A DNA stretch of 64,000 bases from Parabacteroides goldsteinii DSM 19448 = WAL 12034 (GTDB lineage: Bacteria; Bacteroidota; Bacteroidia; Bacteroidales; Tannerellaceae), in assembly GCF_000969835.1 (NCBI RefSeq), contig NZ_KQ033912.1:1702586-1766585 (forward strand), given 5' to 3'. Position numbers and translations under genes: made by a program. This document shows, piece after piece, positions 34,731-43,795 of this stretch (the first letter of the stretch is position 1; each line of letters starts with the position of its first letter). Below the pieces are notes generated by a model that saw nothing but the letters and a program-made list of their open reading frames with translations, was not told the DNA's origin and searched no databases.

Positions 34731-37700
34731 TTAAAAGTTTACATTTAAACCGATTGAAATAGTTTTCTGCAAAGGATAGAGTTTACCGTCTCCCCAGTCG
34801 CTGCCCAGCAATTCAGGATCGAATACGCCGCTGATATCAGATAAAGTCAGCAAGTTGTCACCGGAAACATAAATACGTACCGATTCCATTCCTGCTTTCT
34901 GCGTCCATATTCTCGGTAAGGTATATCCGACCTGCATATTCTTCAAACGTATATAAGCTGCGTTTTGCAAATAGCGGGTCTGGGTACGCTGGTTCTTGTC
35001 GGTATTGAAATAGGGTTTCGGATAGTAAGCTCCGGTGTTGGCTCCTAACGGGTCGCCCTCCGGACGCCAGTAATTGAGATGTTCGCCGAAAGCACAGGAT
35101 TGCCACTGGTCTCCTTGTGCTCCCCAGAAATACGGGCCACCCAGCATATAATCTCTTTTCATGATACCTTGCAGGAAGATAGAGAAGTCGAGTCCGTTCC
35201 AGGCTCCGTCCAATGTCAGACCGAAGTTATAGCGCGGCGTGTTATTTCCGATGATCTTCATGTCCCCATGATCGTCGAGCGTATTGGCTCCGCTGTCTAC
35301 ACCGTCTTTACCATCTATATTGGCATACATGATATCGCCCGGACCCCAGCCTGTTCCCCAGTTAGGCGTACCTCCGTTGGCAAGATGTTTGTCCATCTCT
35401 TCCTGAGTTTGTGCGATCCCAACCATCTGGTATCCCCAGATATCCCCCAGAATCTGCCCTTTATAATACGTACTCAGGGCCATTGTTTCATTCGGATACC
35501 TAAGTATTTTACGCAAGTTGTCGGATACAACCAGGCGAACACCATAGTCGAATTTCTGAATACGGTCTCTCCACGACATTTCCAGTTCCCATCCATATGA
35601 TTTCATATCGCAGTTGTTGATCTGCGGAGCATTGGCACCCAAAACGGAAGGCAACAGAGGAGCCGGCCCGATCATATCATATGTATAACGGTTGTAATAA
35701 TCGAATGAACCGGTCAGGCGATTGTCGAACAATCCCCAGTCGAAACCGACATTCCATGATTCGATCGTTTCCCAGGTCATCAGACTGCTGACGATACCCG
35801 GAAGGCCGGCCACATTCTGCTGGGTACCGTTTATCAGCCAGCTGGAAGAAGCCGTACCGGTCGGCATGTTCTGATAGAACGGATACCAGGCATCGGTACT
35901 GTCCGTATTATTATTACCGAGCTGTCCCCAGGATGCTCTTACCTTCAATGTTCCGACAACACTGTTCAGGGGTTCGAAAAATGCTTCGCGAGCTATATTC
36001 CAACCAGCCGAGAAGGAAGGGAAAAGGCCCCAGCGCTGATCGCCGATAAAACGGGAAGAACCATCGTAACGCAGGTTGGCTTCCAGCATGTAACGGTCGG
36101 CATAATTGTAGTTAATACGTCCGAAGAAACCGGCAATGGCCCGTTCACGTGCCCAGGAGCTAGCTTTCTTATTATCCTGTGTCAGGCCGAGCGACGGGAC
36201 ATCCGCAGAGATCAGATCCGTACCGAAGCCATTCAATCCGCTCGGACGGTAAAGTTCGGCATTGAAACCGGCCATTACTTTAAAGTTATGATTGCCCAGC
36301 GATTTGGTATAATCCGAATAAATATTGGTAGAGAAGTAGTCTTCATCCTCACGTGAATCCGATACTTCCGAGTAGCCGGCTGCACCACCGTTCCAGGAAA
36401 GAAGATACGGTTCATTTTTGGCATCGTACGCATAAATTGGCAATACCGCCCAGCTCTGTTTACGGTAGTAAGAACGCATGCTGCCTTCAGCAACGATACG
36501 CCAGTCTTTAACAGGTTCGAAAATAGCCTGCAACTGCTGGGTGTACCAGTTCTTCTGGCTGGTTTGCTTTCCTCCGTCTTCCAGCTGGACAATTTCCATA
36601 TCCCGCTGATAATGCCCGTTCGGATCGACAACCGGGCAGGTCGGCCAGCGGCGTGCAATATTATGGAAGAACAAACCCGTCAGATAGGTCGGGCGATGAT
36701 AATCTTCGCGCGTCCATTTGCCGGTGTAGTTTACAGTGACCCAGTCGGCCAGTTTTGCCGAAATCTTTGCATTCATTGTATAACGGTTGAACTTATCATC
36801 GCCATGCTTTAGCAAACCGGTCTGGTCAAGGAAACTACCACTGAGCATATAGGTCAACTTATCAGTACCACCACTCAGGCTAAGATTATGTTCTGTAGAA
36901 GGCACCCAGTCACGATAAAACTCGGAAAACCAATCCGTATTGGCAAAAGCGCCTCCATAGTTTTGCCATTTTCCGTCAGCACCAGCAACAGTACCATAAT
37001 ATTCAGGTTTAGTAGGGTCAGTGAACTTACCGTCCATATAGTCCTTGATATTTTTCATGGCGTCGTCATTAAATATCGGATTTCCTCCCCCATTTGTGCT
37101 CGCCCTGTTGAAATATTGGGCAAATGAATAAGAATCGACCATATCCGGCACCTGGACAGCATCGGAGAAACGTACATTACCTGAATAATTTACCCGGGTC
37201 TTCCCGGCTTTACCGCTTTTAGTCGTAATAAGGATCACCCCGAACGAAGCACGTGCTCCATAGATGGAAGACGAGGCAGCATCTTTCAATACACTGATAT
37301 TCTCAATATCATTCGGATTGACGGTATTCATATTTCCTTCAATACCGTCGATCAGCACTAACGGACTACCGCTTGATCCCTGACCGATCGTTCCACCCCC
37401 ACGGATATTAATATTCAGCTGACTGTCAAGCGTACCACCGCTGCTACCCACCGACATATTCAAACCGGGGATAACGCCTTGAAGTGCCTGCGATACGTTC
37501 TGAACCGGTCGAGATTCAAGGACCTTGGAATCTACCGTACTGACAGAACCTGTCAGATTCACTTTTTTCTGCGAACCATACCCCACAACTACCACTTCAT
37601 CCAGCTGTTTCGAGTCTTCCTTCAGCTGAATCCGGAGAGAGGATTGCCCTGTGTAAGTAATTTCCTGAGAGAGATAACCGACATACGAAACGACCAATAT

Positions 37701-38003
37701 GCTACCCTCTTTCACCCCGGGTAAAGAAAAGTTGCCGTCCATATCGGTTACCGTACCGTTCGTAGTTCCTTTCACAACTACCGTTGCTCCTACTACAGGA
37801 CCCATATCATCCTCTACAACACCTTTTACCGTTGAAGATTGCTGAGAAACCTGTACCACAATTTCCGGCTCCGCTACCGGATTTCCGTTAGCACTCATTA
37901 CCGGAGAAAAAGCCAGTAAAATGCTGGTGATAATGCCTGCTTGTTTTGGGATTTTCAGGAGCATAGCATTATTTGCATTCGATAAACATAACAGTTTTTT
38001 CAT
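34731..38003 (-). CDS. SusC-type TonB-dependent transporter without STN domain
   Basis: The 1090-residue outer-membrane protein has a long signal region (to about residue 38), a regulatory domain directly after it (VKGVVEDDMGPVVGATVVVK), SusC signature DEVVVVGYGSQKKVNLTGS, plug with LVLIDGIEGNMNTVNPNDIE, and a barrel ending SIGLNVNF. There is no STN domain, so FecR/sigma signalling is not expected, and indeed neither gene is present nearby. Control may instead come from the inverted-repeat-bounded promoter 130 bp upstream. No TAnnTTTG box pointing to this gene was found between 38004 and 38320 on the minus strand. Confidence 0.95.
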   Translation of the reverse strand: MKKLLCLSNANNAMLLKIPKQAGIITSILLAFSPVMSANGNPVAEPEIVVQVSQQSSTVKGVVEDDMGPVVGATVVVKGTTNGTVTDMDGNFSLPGVKEGSILVVSYVGYLSQEITYTGQSSLRIQLKEDSKQLDEVVVVGYGSQKKVNLTGSVSTVDSKVLESRPVQNVSQALQGVIPGLNMSVGSSGGTLDSQLNINIRGGGTIGQGSSGSPLVLIDGIEGNMNTVNPNDIENISVLKDAASSSIYGARASFGVILITTKSGKAGKTRVNYSGNVRFSDAVQVPDMVDSYSFAQYFNRASTNGGGNPIFNDDAMKNIKDYMDGKFTDPTKPEYYGTVAGADGKWQNYGGAFANTDWFSEFYRDWVPSTEHNLSLSGGTDKLTYMLSGSFLDQTGLLKHGDDKFNRYTMNAKISAKLADWVTVNYTGKWTREDYHRPTYLTGLFFHNIARRWPTCPVVDPNGHYQRDMEIVQLEDGGKQTSQKNWYTQQLQAIFEPVKDWRIVAEGSMRSYYRKQSWAVLPIYAYDAKNEPYLLSWNGGAAGYSEVSDSREDEDYFSTNIYSDYTKSLGNHNFKVMAGFNAELYRPSGLNGFGTDLISADVPSLGLTQDNKKASSWARERAIAGFFGRINYNYADRYMLEANLRYDGSSRFIGDQRWGLFPSFSAGWNIAREAFFEPLNSVVGTLKVRASWGQLGNNNTDSTDAWYPFYQNMPTGTASSSWLINGTQQNVAGLPGIVSSLMTWETIESWNVGFDWGLFDNRLTGSFDYYNRYTYDMIGPAPLLPSVLGANAPQINNCDMKSYGWELEMSWRDRIQKFDYGVRLVVSDNLRKILRYPNETMALSTYYKGQILGDIWGYQMVGIAQTQEEMDKHLANGGTPNWGTGWGPGDIMYANIDGKDGVDSGANTLDDHGDMKIIGNNTPRYNFGLTLDGAWNGLDFSIFLQGIMKRDYMLGGPYFWGAQGDQWQSCAFGEHLNYWRPEGDPLGANTGAYYPKPYFNTDKNQRTQTRYLQNAAYIRLKNMQVGYTLPRIWTQKAGMESVRIYVSGDNLLTLSDISGVFDPELLGSDWGDGKLYPLQKTISIGLNVNF

Positions 38004-38136
38004 GAATTTAAATAATTAATTGTTCATTTATCAACATTTTAGATCTAAAAATATCATCACATCAAACTTGATATTATCACACCCTAACCAGTAATAAATT
38101 TTTATCAATCAATTTTACAAGAACAAAAAGCAACAG

Positions 38137-38156
38137 AGTTCTGCTGGAACTAGGAT
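38137..38156 (+). repeat. Left inverted repeat of the putative inverton
   Basis: AGTTCTGCTGGAACTAGGAT, identical in reverse complement to the right repeat over exactly 20 bases. Confidence 0.9.
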
Positions 38157-38276
38157 TTTTAAGGTATATACAGGGATGCACGAGTGAATAATTTCAATAA
38201 CGCCTCCCCATTAAGGTCATACTTTGACAATACATTTTGGTATTTATTAAATAAATTGCAAAAACCCAGGTTAAAA

Positions 38277-38307
38277 TTTGTTTGTATTGTATTTGTTTAT
38301 ATATTTG
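38277..38307 (+). promoter_or_regulatory. Promoter inside the putative inverton
   Basis: TTTG at 38277-38280, 19 bases, and TATATTTG at 38300-38307 match both Bacteroidetes promoter elements. The predicted start falls just before the right repeat. Confidence 0.75.
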
Positions 38308-38320
38308 CAACGATTTATTC

Positions 38321-38340
38321 ATCCTAGTTCCAGCAGAACT
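38321..38340 (-). repeat. Right inverted repeat of the putative inverton
   Basis: ATCCTAGTTCCAGCAGAACT, the exact reverse complement of the left repeat. Confidence 0.9.
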
Positions 38341-38454
38341 ATGTAATTTATACAAATAATAACACCTCACTTTACTCCTGAAAAAACAACCGATGCCACA
38401 AAAACACCGGGGATATTTGTTTCTAATTCATAACAGTATCTCTTATTATTTACC

Positions 38455-38462
38455 TATCTTTG
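38455..38462 (+). promoter_or_regulatory. Putative sirtuin promoter (-7 box)
   Basis: TATCTTTG fits TAnnTTTG and would start transcription about 18 nt before the ATG at 38487, so the sirtuin does not depend on the inverton promoter. Confidence 0.55.
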
Positions 38463-38486
38463 CTAAACTTAAAACACAATAGCCTT

Positions 38487-39185
38487 ATGAAAAAGAAATT
38501 AGTCGTACTGACCGGCGCCGGCATGAGCGCCGAAAGTGGCATTTCGACCTTTCGTGACTCCGACGGTCTTTGGGAAAAATACCGGGTGGAAGATGTAGCA
38601 ACCCCCGAAGGCTTTGCCGCCAACCCTGAACTGGTCCTCAACTTCTACAACCAGCGACGCAGGGAATTGCTCAACACCAAGCCCAACGCAGGACATATCG
38701 GACTGGCTGAATTGGAAAAGGACTTTGACGTTCATATTATTACACAAAATATCGATAACCTGCATGAACAGGCCGGTAGCAGCGATGTGATCCATCTGCA
38801 TGGCGAACTGATGAAATCCTGTTCCGTCCGCGACCTGAATACGACTTACGACTTGTCACCCGAGAATCCGGATATCCATATCGGAGACAAAGACCCGCAC
38901 GGTGTACAGCTTCGTCCGTTCATTGTCTGGTTCGGTGAAGCGGTTCCAATGATCGACCCGGCCATGCGTATGGTAGAATCATGCGACATTTTCGTCATCA
39001 TCGGCACCTCCCTCAACGTCTATCCGGCTGCCGGACTACTGAATTACGTACGCCGCGGCCAACCGATCTACCTGATAGACCCGAAAGAGGTGAATACCTA
39101 CCGCAACGATATCCACTTTATAAAGTCCGGTGCTTCGGAAGGAGTTAAAGAGCTTAGTAAAATACTAAAGTTTAGTACTACATGA
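38487..39185 (+). CDS. cobB: Sirtuin, NAD-dependent protein deacylase
   Basis: The 232-residue enzyme removes acyl groups from lysines using NAD. It has the NAD motif GAGMSAESGISTFR (9-22), TQNIDNLHEQAG (about 82-93) and the catalytic His in HLHGEL (about 105). FYNQRRREL carries the Tyr-x-x-Arg pair (about 53-56) typical of class III sirtuins, which prefer succinyl or malonyl groups. The four zinc-binding Cys of most sirtuins are not present: the zinc-module region has only one Cys (KSCSVRD), so the structural zinc is probably missing. The start used, MKKKLVVLTG, follows the promoter by a short leader; an earlier ATG at 38460 lies inside the promoter. Confidence 0.9.
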   Translation: MKKKLVVLTGAGMSAESGISTFRDSDGLWEKYRVEDVATPEGFAANPELVLNFYNQRRRELLNTKPNAGHIGLAELEKDFDVHIITQNIDNLHEQAGSSDVIHLHGELMKSCSVRDLNTTYDLSPENPDIHIGDKDPHGVQLRPFIVWFGEAVPMIDPAMRMVESCDIFVIIGTSLNVYPAAGLLNYVRRGQPIYLIDPKEVNTYRNDIHFIKSGASEGVKELSKILKFSTT

Positions 39186-39196
39186 TTGAAGTTCAC

Positions 39197-39204
39197 TATC
39201 TTTG
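39197..39204 (+). promoter_or_regulatory. Putative promoter of the nitrilase-family gene (-7 box)
   Basis: TATCTTTG lies just after the sirtuin stop, with the ATG at 39225. It rules out the earlier in-frame ATG at 39186 as the start. Confidence 0.55.
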
Positions 39205-39224
39205 CAAAACTTAAAACAAAAATC

Positions 39225-40181
39225 ATGGAACCATTAAAAATCGCCACCGTACAATTTGAGACACGGGATAACGATAAAATGTATAATCTTTCTGTCATCC
39301 GGGATATGTGCCGGAAAGCGTCAGTTGAGGGAGCGGATGTGGTAGCATTTCACGAATGCTCGGTTTGCGGATATACATTCGCCAAGGATTTGTCTTATGA
39401 AGAATTACTGGCTATCGCCGAACCAGTTCCTACAGGGGAAAGCACGCAAACCTTGATTGCCATCGCGAAAGAGTTTAACATCACGCTATTGGCCGGTTTC
39501 TTCGAACGAGACGGGGATCGTATTTATAAGGCGCAAGTATGCGTGGATGGGCAAGGCTTAAAGGCGAAGTATCGCAAGTTACATCCGTTCATCAATCCAC
39601 ATATCTTACCGGGTGACCAATATGTACTGTTCGATATTAAAGGATGGAAATGCGGCATATTGATTTGCTACGATAATAATATCATAGAAAATGTACGTGC
39701 CACTACCCTATTGGGAGCGGATATTATTTTCATGCCCCACGTGACAATGTGTACTCCATCCCCTCGTCCTGGAGCCGGCTTAATCAATCCCGCTTTGTGG
39801 GAAAACAGGGAGAACAACCCTACTACCTTACGACAGGAGTTCGATGGTTTGAAAGGACGAGCCTGGCTCATGAAGTGGCTTCCCGCCCGTGCTTATGACA
39901 ATGCGATTTATGTGGTATTCTCTAATCCGATCGGGCATGATTATAATGAGATCAAGAACGGTTGCTCAATGATTTTGGATCCTTTTGGCGATATATTGGC
40001 AGAATGCCGTAAATTAGGAGATGATTTCGTGATAGCTACAGCTATCCCCGAAAAGTTAAAACTAGCTGGAGGATATCGTTACCGGAACGCCCGTCGTCCG
40101 GAACTCTATGCGGATATAATAGGGCAGCCGCATGAATCCTGCCAAAAAGTCGCATGGCTAACAGGGACAACCAATGAATAA
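39225..40181 (+). CDS. Nitrilase-superfamily carbon-nitrogen hydrolase
   Basis: The 318-residue amidohydrolase has the family Glu-Lys-Cys triad: Glu44 in AFHECSVCGY, Lys in KAKYRKLHPF (about 115) and Cys in GILICYDNN (about 150). It starts MEPLKIATVQFETRDNDKMY. Such enzymes hydrolyse amides or nitriles, e.g. N-carbamoyl or beta-ureido compounds; the substrate cannot be read from the sequence. It lies directly after the sirtuin but has its own promoter. Codon use looks somewhat different from the sirtuin (more A+T), and an insertion around HVTMCTPSPRPGAGLINPAL widens the usual active-site entrance loop. Confidence 0.9.
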   Translation: MEPLKIATVQFETRDNDKMYNLSVIRDMCRKASVEGADVVAFHECSVCGYTFAKDLSYEELLAIAEPVPTGESTQTLIAIAKEFNITLLAGFFERDGDRIYKAQVCVDGQGLKAKYRKLHPFINPHILPGDQYVLFDIKGWKCGILICYDNNIIENVRATTLLGADIIFMPHVTMCTPSPRPGAGLINPALWENRENNPTTLRQEFDGLKGRAWLMKWLPARAYDNAIYVVFSNPIGHDYNEIKNGCSMILDPFGDILAECRKLGDDFVIATAIPEKLKLAGGYRYRNARRPELYADIIGQPHESCQKVAWLTGTTNE

Positions 40182-40240
40182 CCCATTGGCAAAATTAACT
40201 TAGTGCATATTTGACTCGACCCTCCAGTTTTCCAAAGTAT

Positions 40241-40293
40241 AATACTACTCATCAATAAGTTTTCATTTCACCTATTGATAAGTAGTATTTTTT
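40241..40293. terminator. Bidirectional terminator between convergent genes
   Basis: AATACTACTCATCAATA (40241-40257) pairs with TATTGATAAGTAGTATT (40273-40289) with one mismatch, followed by TTTT. It ends both the nitrilase gene and the minus-strand 1153-residue gene. Confidence 0.85.
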
Positions 40294-40327
40294 GTAAGAA
40301 CAATGATCATTTACATAGATCCGGTTT

Positions 40328-43300
40328 TCAATCCTCAATGATCAGGCGAAGCCCTACATTATTCACTTTCTGCCAGGGCAGATAAGCGCGGCGGGCTGTT
40401 GCCGTTGCATCTTTCGGACGGTCTACCCAGGAACCGCCGCGGGCAACTACCTGTTTAGCTTCCAGGGTTTCCTGAGATTTGTCATTATAAGGATACGGAG
40501 CATAGATCGAACGGGTCCATTCCTGTAAGTTTCCGTGCATGTTGATCAGGCCGAACGGATTTGCCTTATAGGTATATTCTTCCGTCGGGATCATCAAACC
40601 GTCGTTGACTGTATCAACTTTCGGCATGTAATTATAATACGAGAACCAAGGATTATCCTTCTCCATCGGTTGGGGATCGATACCCGTAACGGCCATCTTT
40701 TCCAACTGTACATCGGCCAGGTTCTCATACGGTCCGAAGTTTGCGTCCATAGCACCATACCAGAAAGGCTGGTCACTACCACCACGGCAAGCCCATTCCC
40801 ACTGGACTTCGGTAGGAAGCTGCACGTTCAGACCGGTCTTTTCTGAAAGCATCCGGCAATAATTCACCGCTTCCTCATAACTTACACGAATGACCGGTTG
40901 GTTCGGTTTATTTGCCGGATAACCGGGGGTCGTATGGTCTTTCCAGAACTGTGCGTAGATACGGCTGTCGTGGTCGGGAACCAGTGCATTATATTGCTCA
41001 TTGGTCAGTTCCTTCTCAGACATCCAGAAGCCTTTCTTCACTTCTGCCTTGAATTCGGGAGCCTGATCGGGATAACCGTCATTCGTACCCATTACGAATT
41101 TACCTGCCGGAACACGGACAAAGGCGATCTTCACGCCATCGGCAACCTCTATTTCCTTGCGTAACGATTTTTCTTTCGACAACATCTTCTGAATATCGTC
41201 GGCAGACAAAGGCCAGCCTTTCATCTTTACCTCTTTATGCTTGACAGGAGCAACCTTTTCCGGCAATTCGGGTTTGATCTCTCCCTTACTTTTCAGCAAA
41301 CTTGCATAATCTGCCAGTTCCTTGCGCCAGTCGGCACCGGCACCGTTCGCATACTTATTGGTCAGTTCAAGGCGACGGCCGTACTGTTCGTATCCATTCA
41401 ACGGATCAGCATCAAATTCGCCACGTCCCGGAGCGTTCATATCGATCCACATCGTGAGATGATCCCATTCGTTATCAGTCAGTTTCACATTATAATGACC
41501 ACGTTCCAACATACGAACGATTTCGCTGGTAGAAGCATGATATTCGTAGGGAGTCATCACATACATATCCGCTTCCGGTCCCTGACGGTTTACGTACGGA
41601 TGGAAAGCCAGATAACTCTTCTGGAAATAACGCGTACCGCTCCAGTCGGTTATACCGACCGAGGTCGTGTCTTTAAAGTTCGGCCGGCCGGCTTTGCTTC
41701 CGTCATGGCAAGCCACACAGGCACGGTCGAGAATCGGTTGTATCTCATATTTAAAGGTATAAGAACGGACACCACCATCGGCAATCTTCAATTCATGCGG
41801 CTTACGGGTAGATGCAGCAACCCTTTTCGGAACCGGAATGGTGTTCTGATCTTCATGGCAGCCCACACAGGATACCACTTCGCCCGGCATACCGGTCAGC
41901 CAGCTACGCATCCATTGTACGGCACGTCCGTCCGCATCGAGCGGTTGGAGGGAGACAGGCGTATTGGCCGGAATCTTAAAGATAGCAGAACCATCCTCTT
42001 CTACCGGAACGGTTCCCAGCAGACGCTTGATATCCCATCCGGCCTGGATACCGTGATTATAATGGTCGGACAGCGTTCTTCGATAAGCATATTCATACGC
42101 ATAGACACGGAATGACTTGATCTGTCCGCGGGGAACGCCTCTCAGTCCTTCGCCTTCATAAATATCCTGGATAAAGACAGTCGCTTCCTTTTCATTCGGT
42201 TTGATACGGTCCGGGATTGCCGGAGGTACCGGAGTACTTTTCACCGGAACGGAATAGATCATACCGGCATCGTCGGCATTGGCAACCAATGTCAGGTTAT
42301 CATAAATATCCACCAGGTAGATTCCCCAACGGCTGTACGGAGACAGTTTGGCCGTTACCAGGAAAGTCTCGTCGGTCAGCGGATACGGTTTGATGAATTG
42401 CGGCCACACACCGTTTACCAGTTCATCTTTTACCTCCGGAATAATCGGACGGCCACGGAACGGCAATTCCTGTATCATACCTTTTTCTTCCTTACGGCTC
42501 TTTGCCGGATCGAAAATCATCAGACGGCCGGAACGGGCTACCCCGTGGTGACCGGAGATAACACCCACAAAACGGTTCGTCCGCTTCGGCAACGGCTGCA
42601 CATCGAAAATACTGTTCGGGAACATGGAACCGCTACCATATAACGATTTCTGTTCGGTTCCGTCCGGATTCATATGCATCACGATACGGGAGAAATAGTG
42701 AGTCAAATCCGTATATTCCCAACGGACATACATCACCTTACCGTTTGCCATCACCACCGGATGCCAGTTCGCATCCTGGTCGAATGTCAGACGGCGCAGG
42801 TCACCGTTACTGGGATCATATAAAACCATATTACCTACCGCATCACTACCGTTTACGCAAGGTACGCCCTGATAACCGATATTGGAAATCGCCAGCATAC
42901 GTCCGTCGGGCAGATAGGTCGCATCAAAGAACTCCAGGTCAGGCTCCGGAATGTTGGTTACCTGTCGGGCATTGCCGCCTTCCAGGTCGATTTCGTGCAC
43001 CTGCCATCTGCGTGTCGTATCCAATGCTGTAAACATCAAGCGTTTCCCATCCCAGTTCAACACCAGGTCGGTCACGGAGGAACCCTCTACAGCCGGTTTA
43101 TAAACCGTCTTTTCCTGAAGGTTTCCGCTTTTCAGGCCGGACAATTCCACCAGTTCCGCCTTAAAATTCTTACGGCTGGCAGAGCTAAGATTCGACCAGT
43201 TGTTCGGCTGGATACCCAAACTTCCGGCACCGACAAAGTTGGCCCGTTCTCCAAGATTGAATTTAACGGTCAACATCTTATCGACATTCACATCCGGGCT

Positions 43301-43789
43301 CATCAGCATCAACTCGCGTTTCAGAGCCAACGCCTTATTAGCCTTGTCGAGTGCCTGTTGATCTCCGGTATAGATTCCGGCAAAACCTCCGGACAGCAGA
43401 GACTTCAATTCATTGAAACGTTTTTCGGCCAGATTTGCATCAAAGCCCGAACTCTTTTTCATGATACCCAAAGCCTCCTGAATAGCTTCCGGTTTCATCC
43501 ATTCCAGTTCGGCCTGTATTTCCAGTACGGAAATCAAACGACCGGCCAGACTCTTATAAGCCTGCATCTGTTCGGACGGTGTAGCCAACGATGCAACCTT
43601 GTTCAATTCAGACTGATACCAGGAGTTGTTCTTCAACTCTTTCAGCATAGCGTCCAGGCCTTTCTTCGTCCTGTTCAGCTGTTCGGACGTAACTTCTTCT
43701 TTTGTCTCACAACTCGGTTGTGCAGATAACACGCTTCCCCCCAACAGGCAGAAAGCCATACATCCTGTAATCAATAATTTCTTCCACAT
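40328..43789 (-). CDS. Exported multidomain protein: beta-propeller, two CxxCH haem motifs and SUMF1-type domain
   Basis: This 1153-residue protein starts with a signal peptide (MWKKLLITGCMAFCLLGGSV). Residues about 40-200 are helical, about 230-560 form a TolB/WD40-like propeller (DLVLNWDGKRLMFTALDTTR, GDLRRLTFDQDANWHP, RPIIPEVKDEL), about 600-830 resemble the HzsA-like (hydrazine synthase alpha-related) region with VSCVGCHEDQNTIP (near 640) and ACVACHDGSKAGRPNF (near 690), and about 885-1150 is an SUMF1/FGE-type domain (VPAGKFVMGTNDGYPDQ, QLPTEVQWEWACRGGSDQPF, FGLINMHGNLQEWT). The two CxxCH motifs are cytochrome c type. It follows the 961-residue gene after 6 bp in one operon. Its reaction is unknown; sulfatase maturation is unlikely. 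Confidence 0.85.
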   Translation of the reverse strand: MWKKLLITGCMAFCLLGGSVLSAQPSCETKEEVTSEQLNRTKKGLDAMLKELKNNSWYQSELNKVASLATPSEQMQAYKSLAGRLISVLEIQAELEWMKPEAIQEALGIMKKSSGFDANLAEKRFNELKSLLSGGFAGIYTGDQQALDKANKALALKRELMLMSPDVNVDKMLTVKFNLGERANFVGAGSLGIQPNNWSNLSSASRKNFKAELVELSGLKSGNLQEKTVYKPAVEGSSVTDLVLNWDGKRLMFTALDTTRRWQVHEIDLEGGNARQVTNIPEPDLEFFDATYLPDGRMLAISNIGYQGVPCVNGSDAVGNMVLYDPSNGDLRRLTFDQDANWHPVVMANGKVMYVRWEYTDLTHYFSRIVMHMNPDGTEQKSLYGSGSMFPNSIFDVQPLPKRTNRFVGVISGHHGVARSGRLMIFDPAKSRKEEKGMIQELPFRGRPIIPEVKDELVNGVWPQFIKPYPLTDETFLVTAKLSPYSRWGIYLVDIYDNLTLVANADDAGMIYSVPVKSTPVPPAIPDRIKPNEKEATVFIQDIYEGEGLRGVPRGQIKSFRVYAYEYAYRRTLSDHYNHGIQAGWDIKRLLGTVPVEEDGSAIFKIPANTPVSLQPLDADGRAVQWMRSWLTGMPGEVVSCVGCHEDQNTIPVPKRVAASTRKPHELKIADGGVRSYTFKYEIQPILDRACVACHDGSKAGRPNFKDTTSVGITDWSGTRYFQKSYLAFHPYVNRQGPEADMYVMTPYEYHASTSEIVRMLERGHYNVKLTDNEWDHLTMWIDMNAPGRGEFDADPLNGYEQYGRRLELTNKYANGAGADWRKELADYASLLKSKGEIKPELPEKVAPVKHKEVKMKGWPLSADDIQKMLSKEKSLRKEIEVADGVKIAFVRVPAGKFVMGTNDGYPDQAPEFKAEVKKGFWMSEKELTNEQYNALVPDHDSRIYAQFWKDHTTPGYPANKPNQPVIRVSYEEAVNYCRMLSEKTGLNVQLPTEVQWEWACRGGSDQPFWYGAMDANFGPYENLADVQLEKMAVTGIDPQPMEKDNPWFSYYNYMPKVDTVNDGLMIPTEEYTYKANPFGLINMHGNLQEWTRSIYAPYPYNDKSQETLEAKQVVARGGSWVDRPKDATATARRAYLPWQKVNNVGLRLIIED

Positions 43790-43795
43790 AGGCGA

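Larger units (their letters stand above)
38137..38340. promoter_or_regulatory. Putative invertible promoter element upstream of susC
   Basis: A perfect 20-bp inverted repeat (38137-38156 and 38321-38340) encloses 164 bp. The segment holds a consensus promoter reading rightward, away from susC. Inversion would place the same promoter reading left, with its start next to the left repeat and a leader of about 130 nt to the susC ATG. Each repeat contains AGTT-N7-AACT, a dyad of the kind recombinases bind. No recombinase gene is in this window. The drawn orientation is therefore OFF for susC. Confidence 0.72.

Noticed and set aside
40328..41140. Calling the SUMF1 domain a sulfatase-maturing enzyme
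   Set aside because: No sulfatase is present and the domain is fused to a haem-motif protein; many SUMF1-type domains have other roles.
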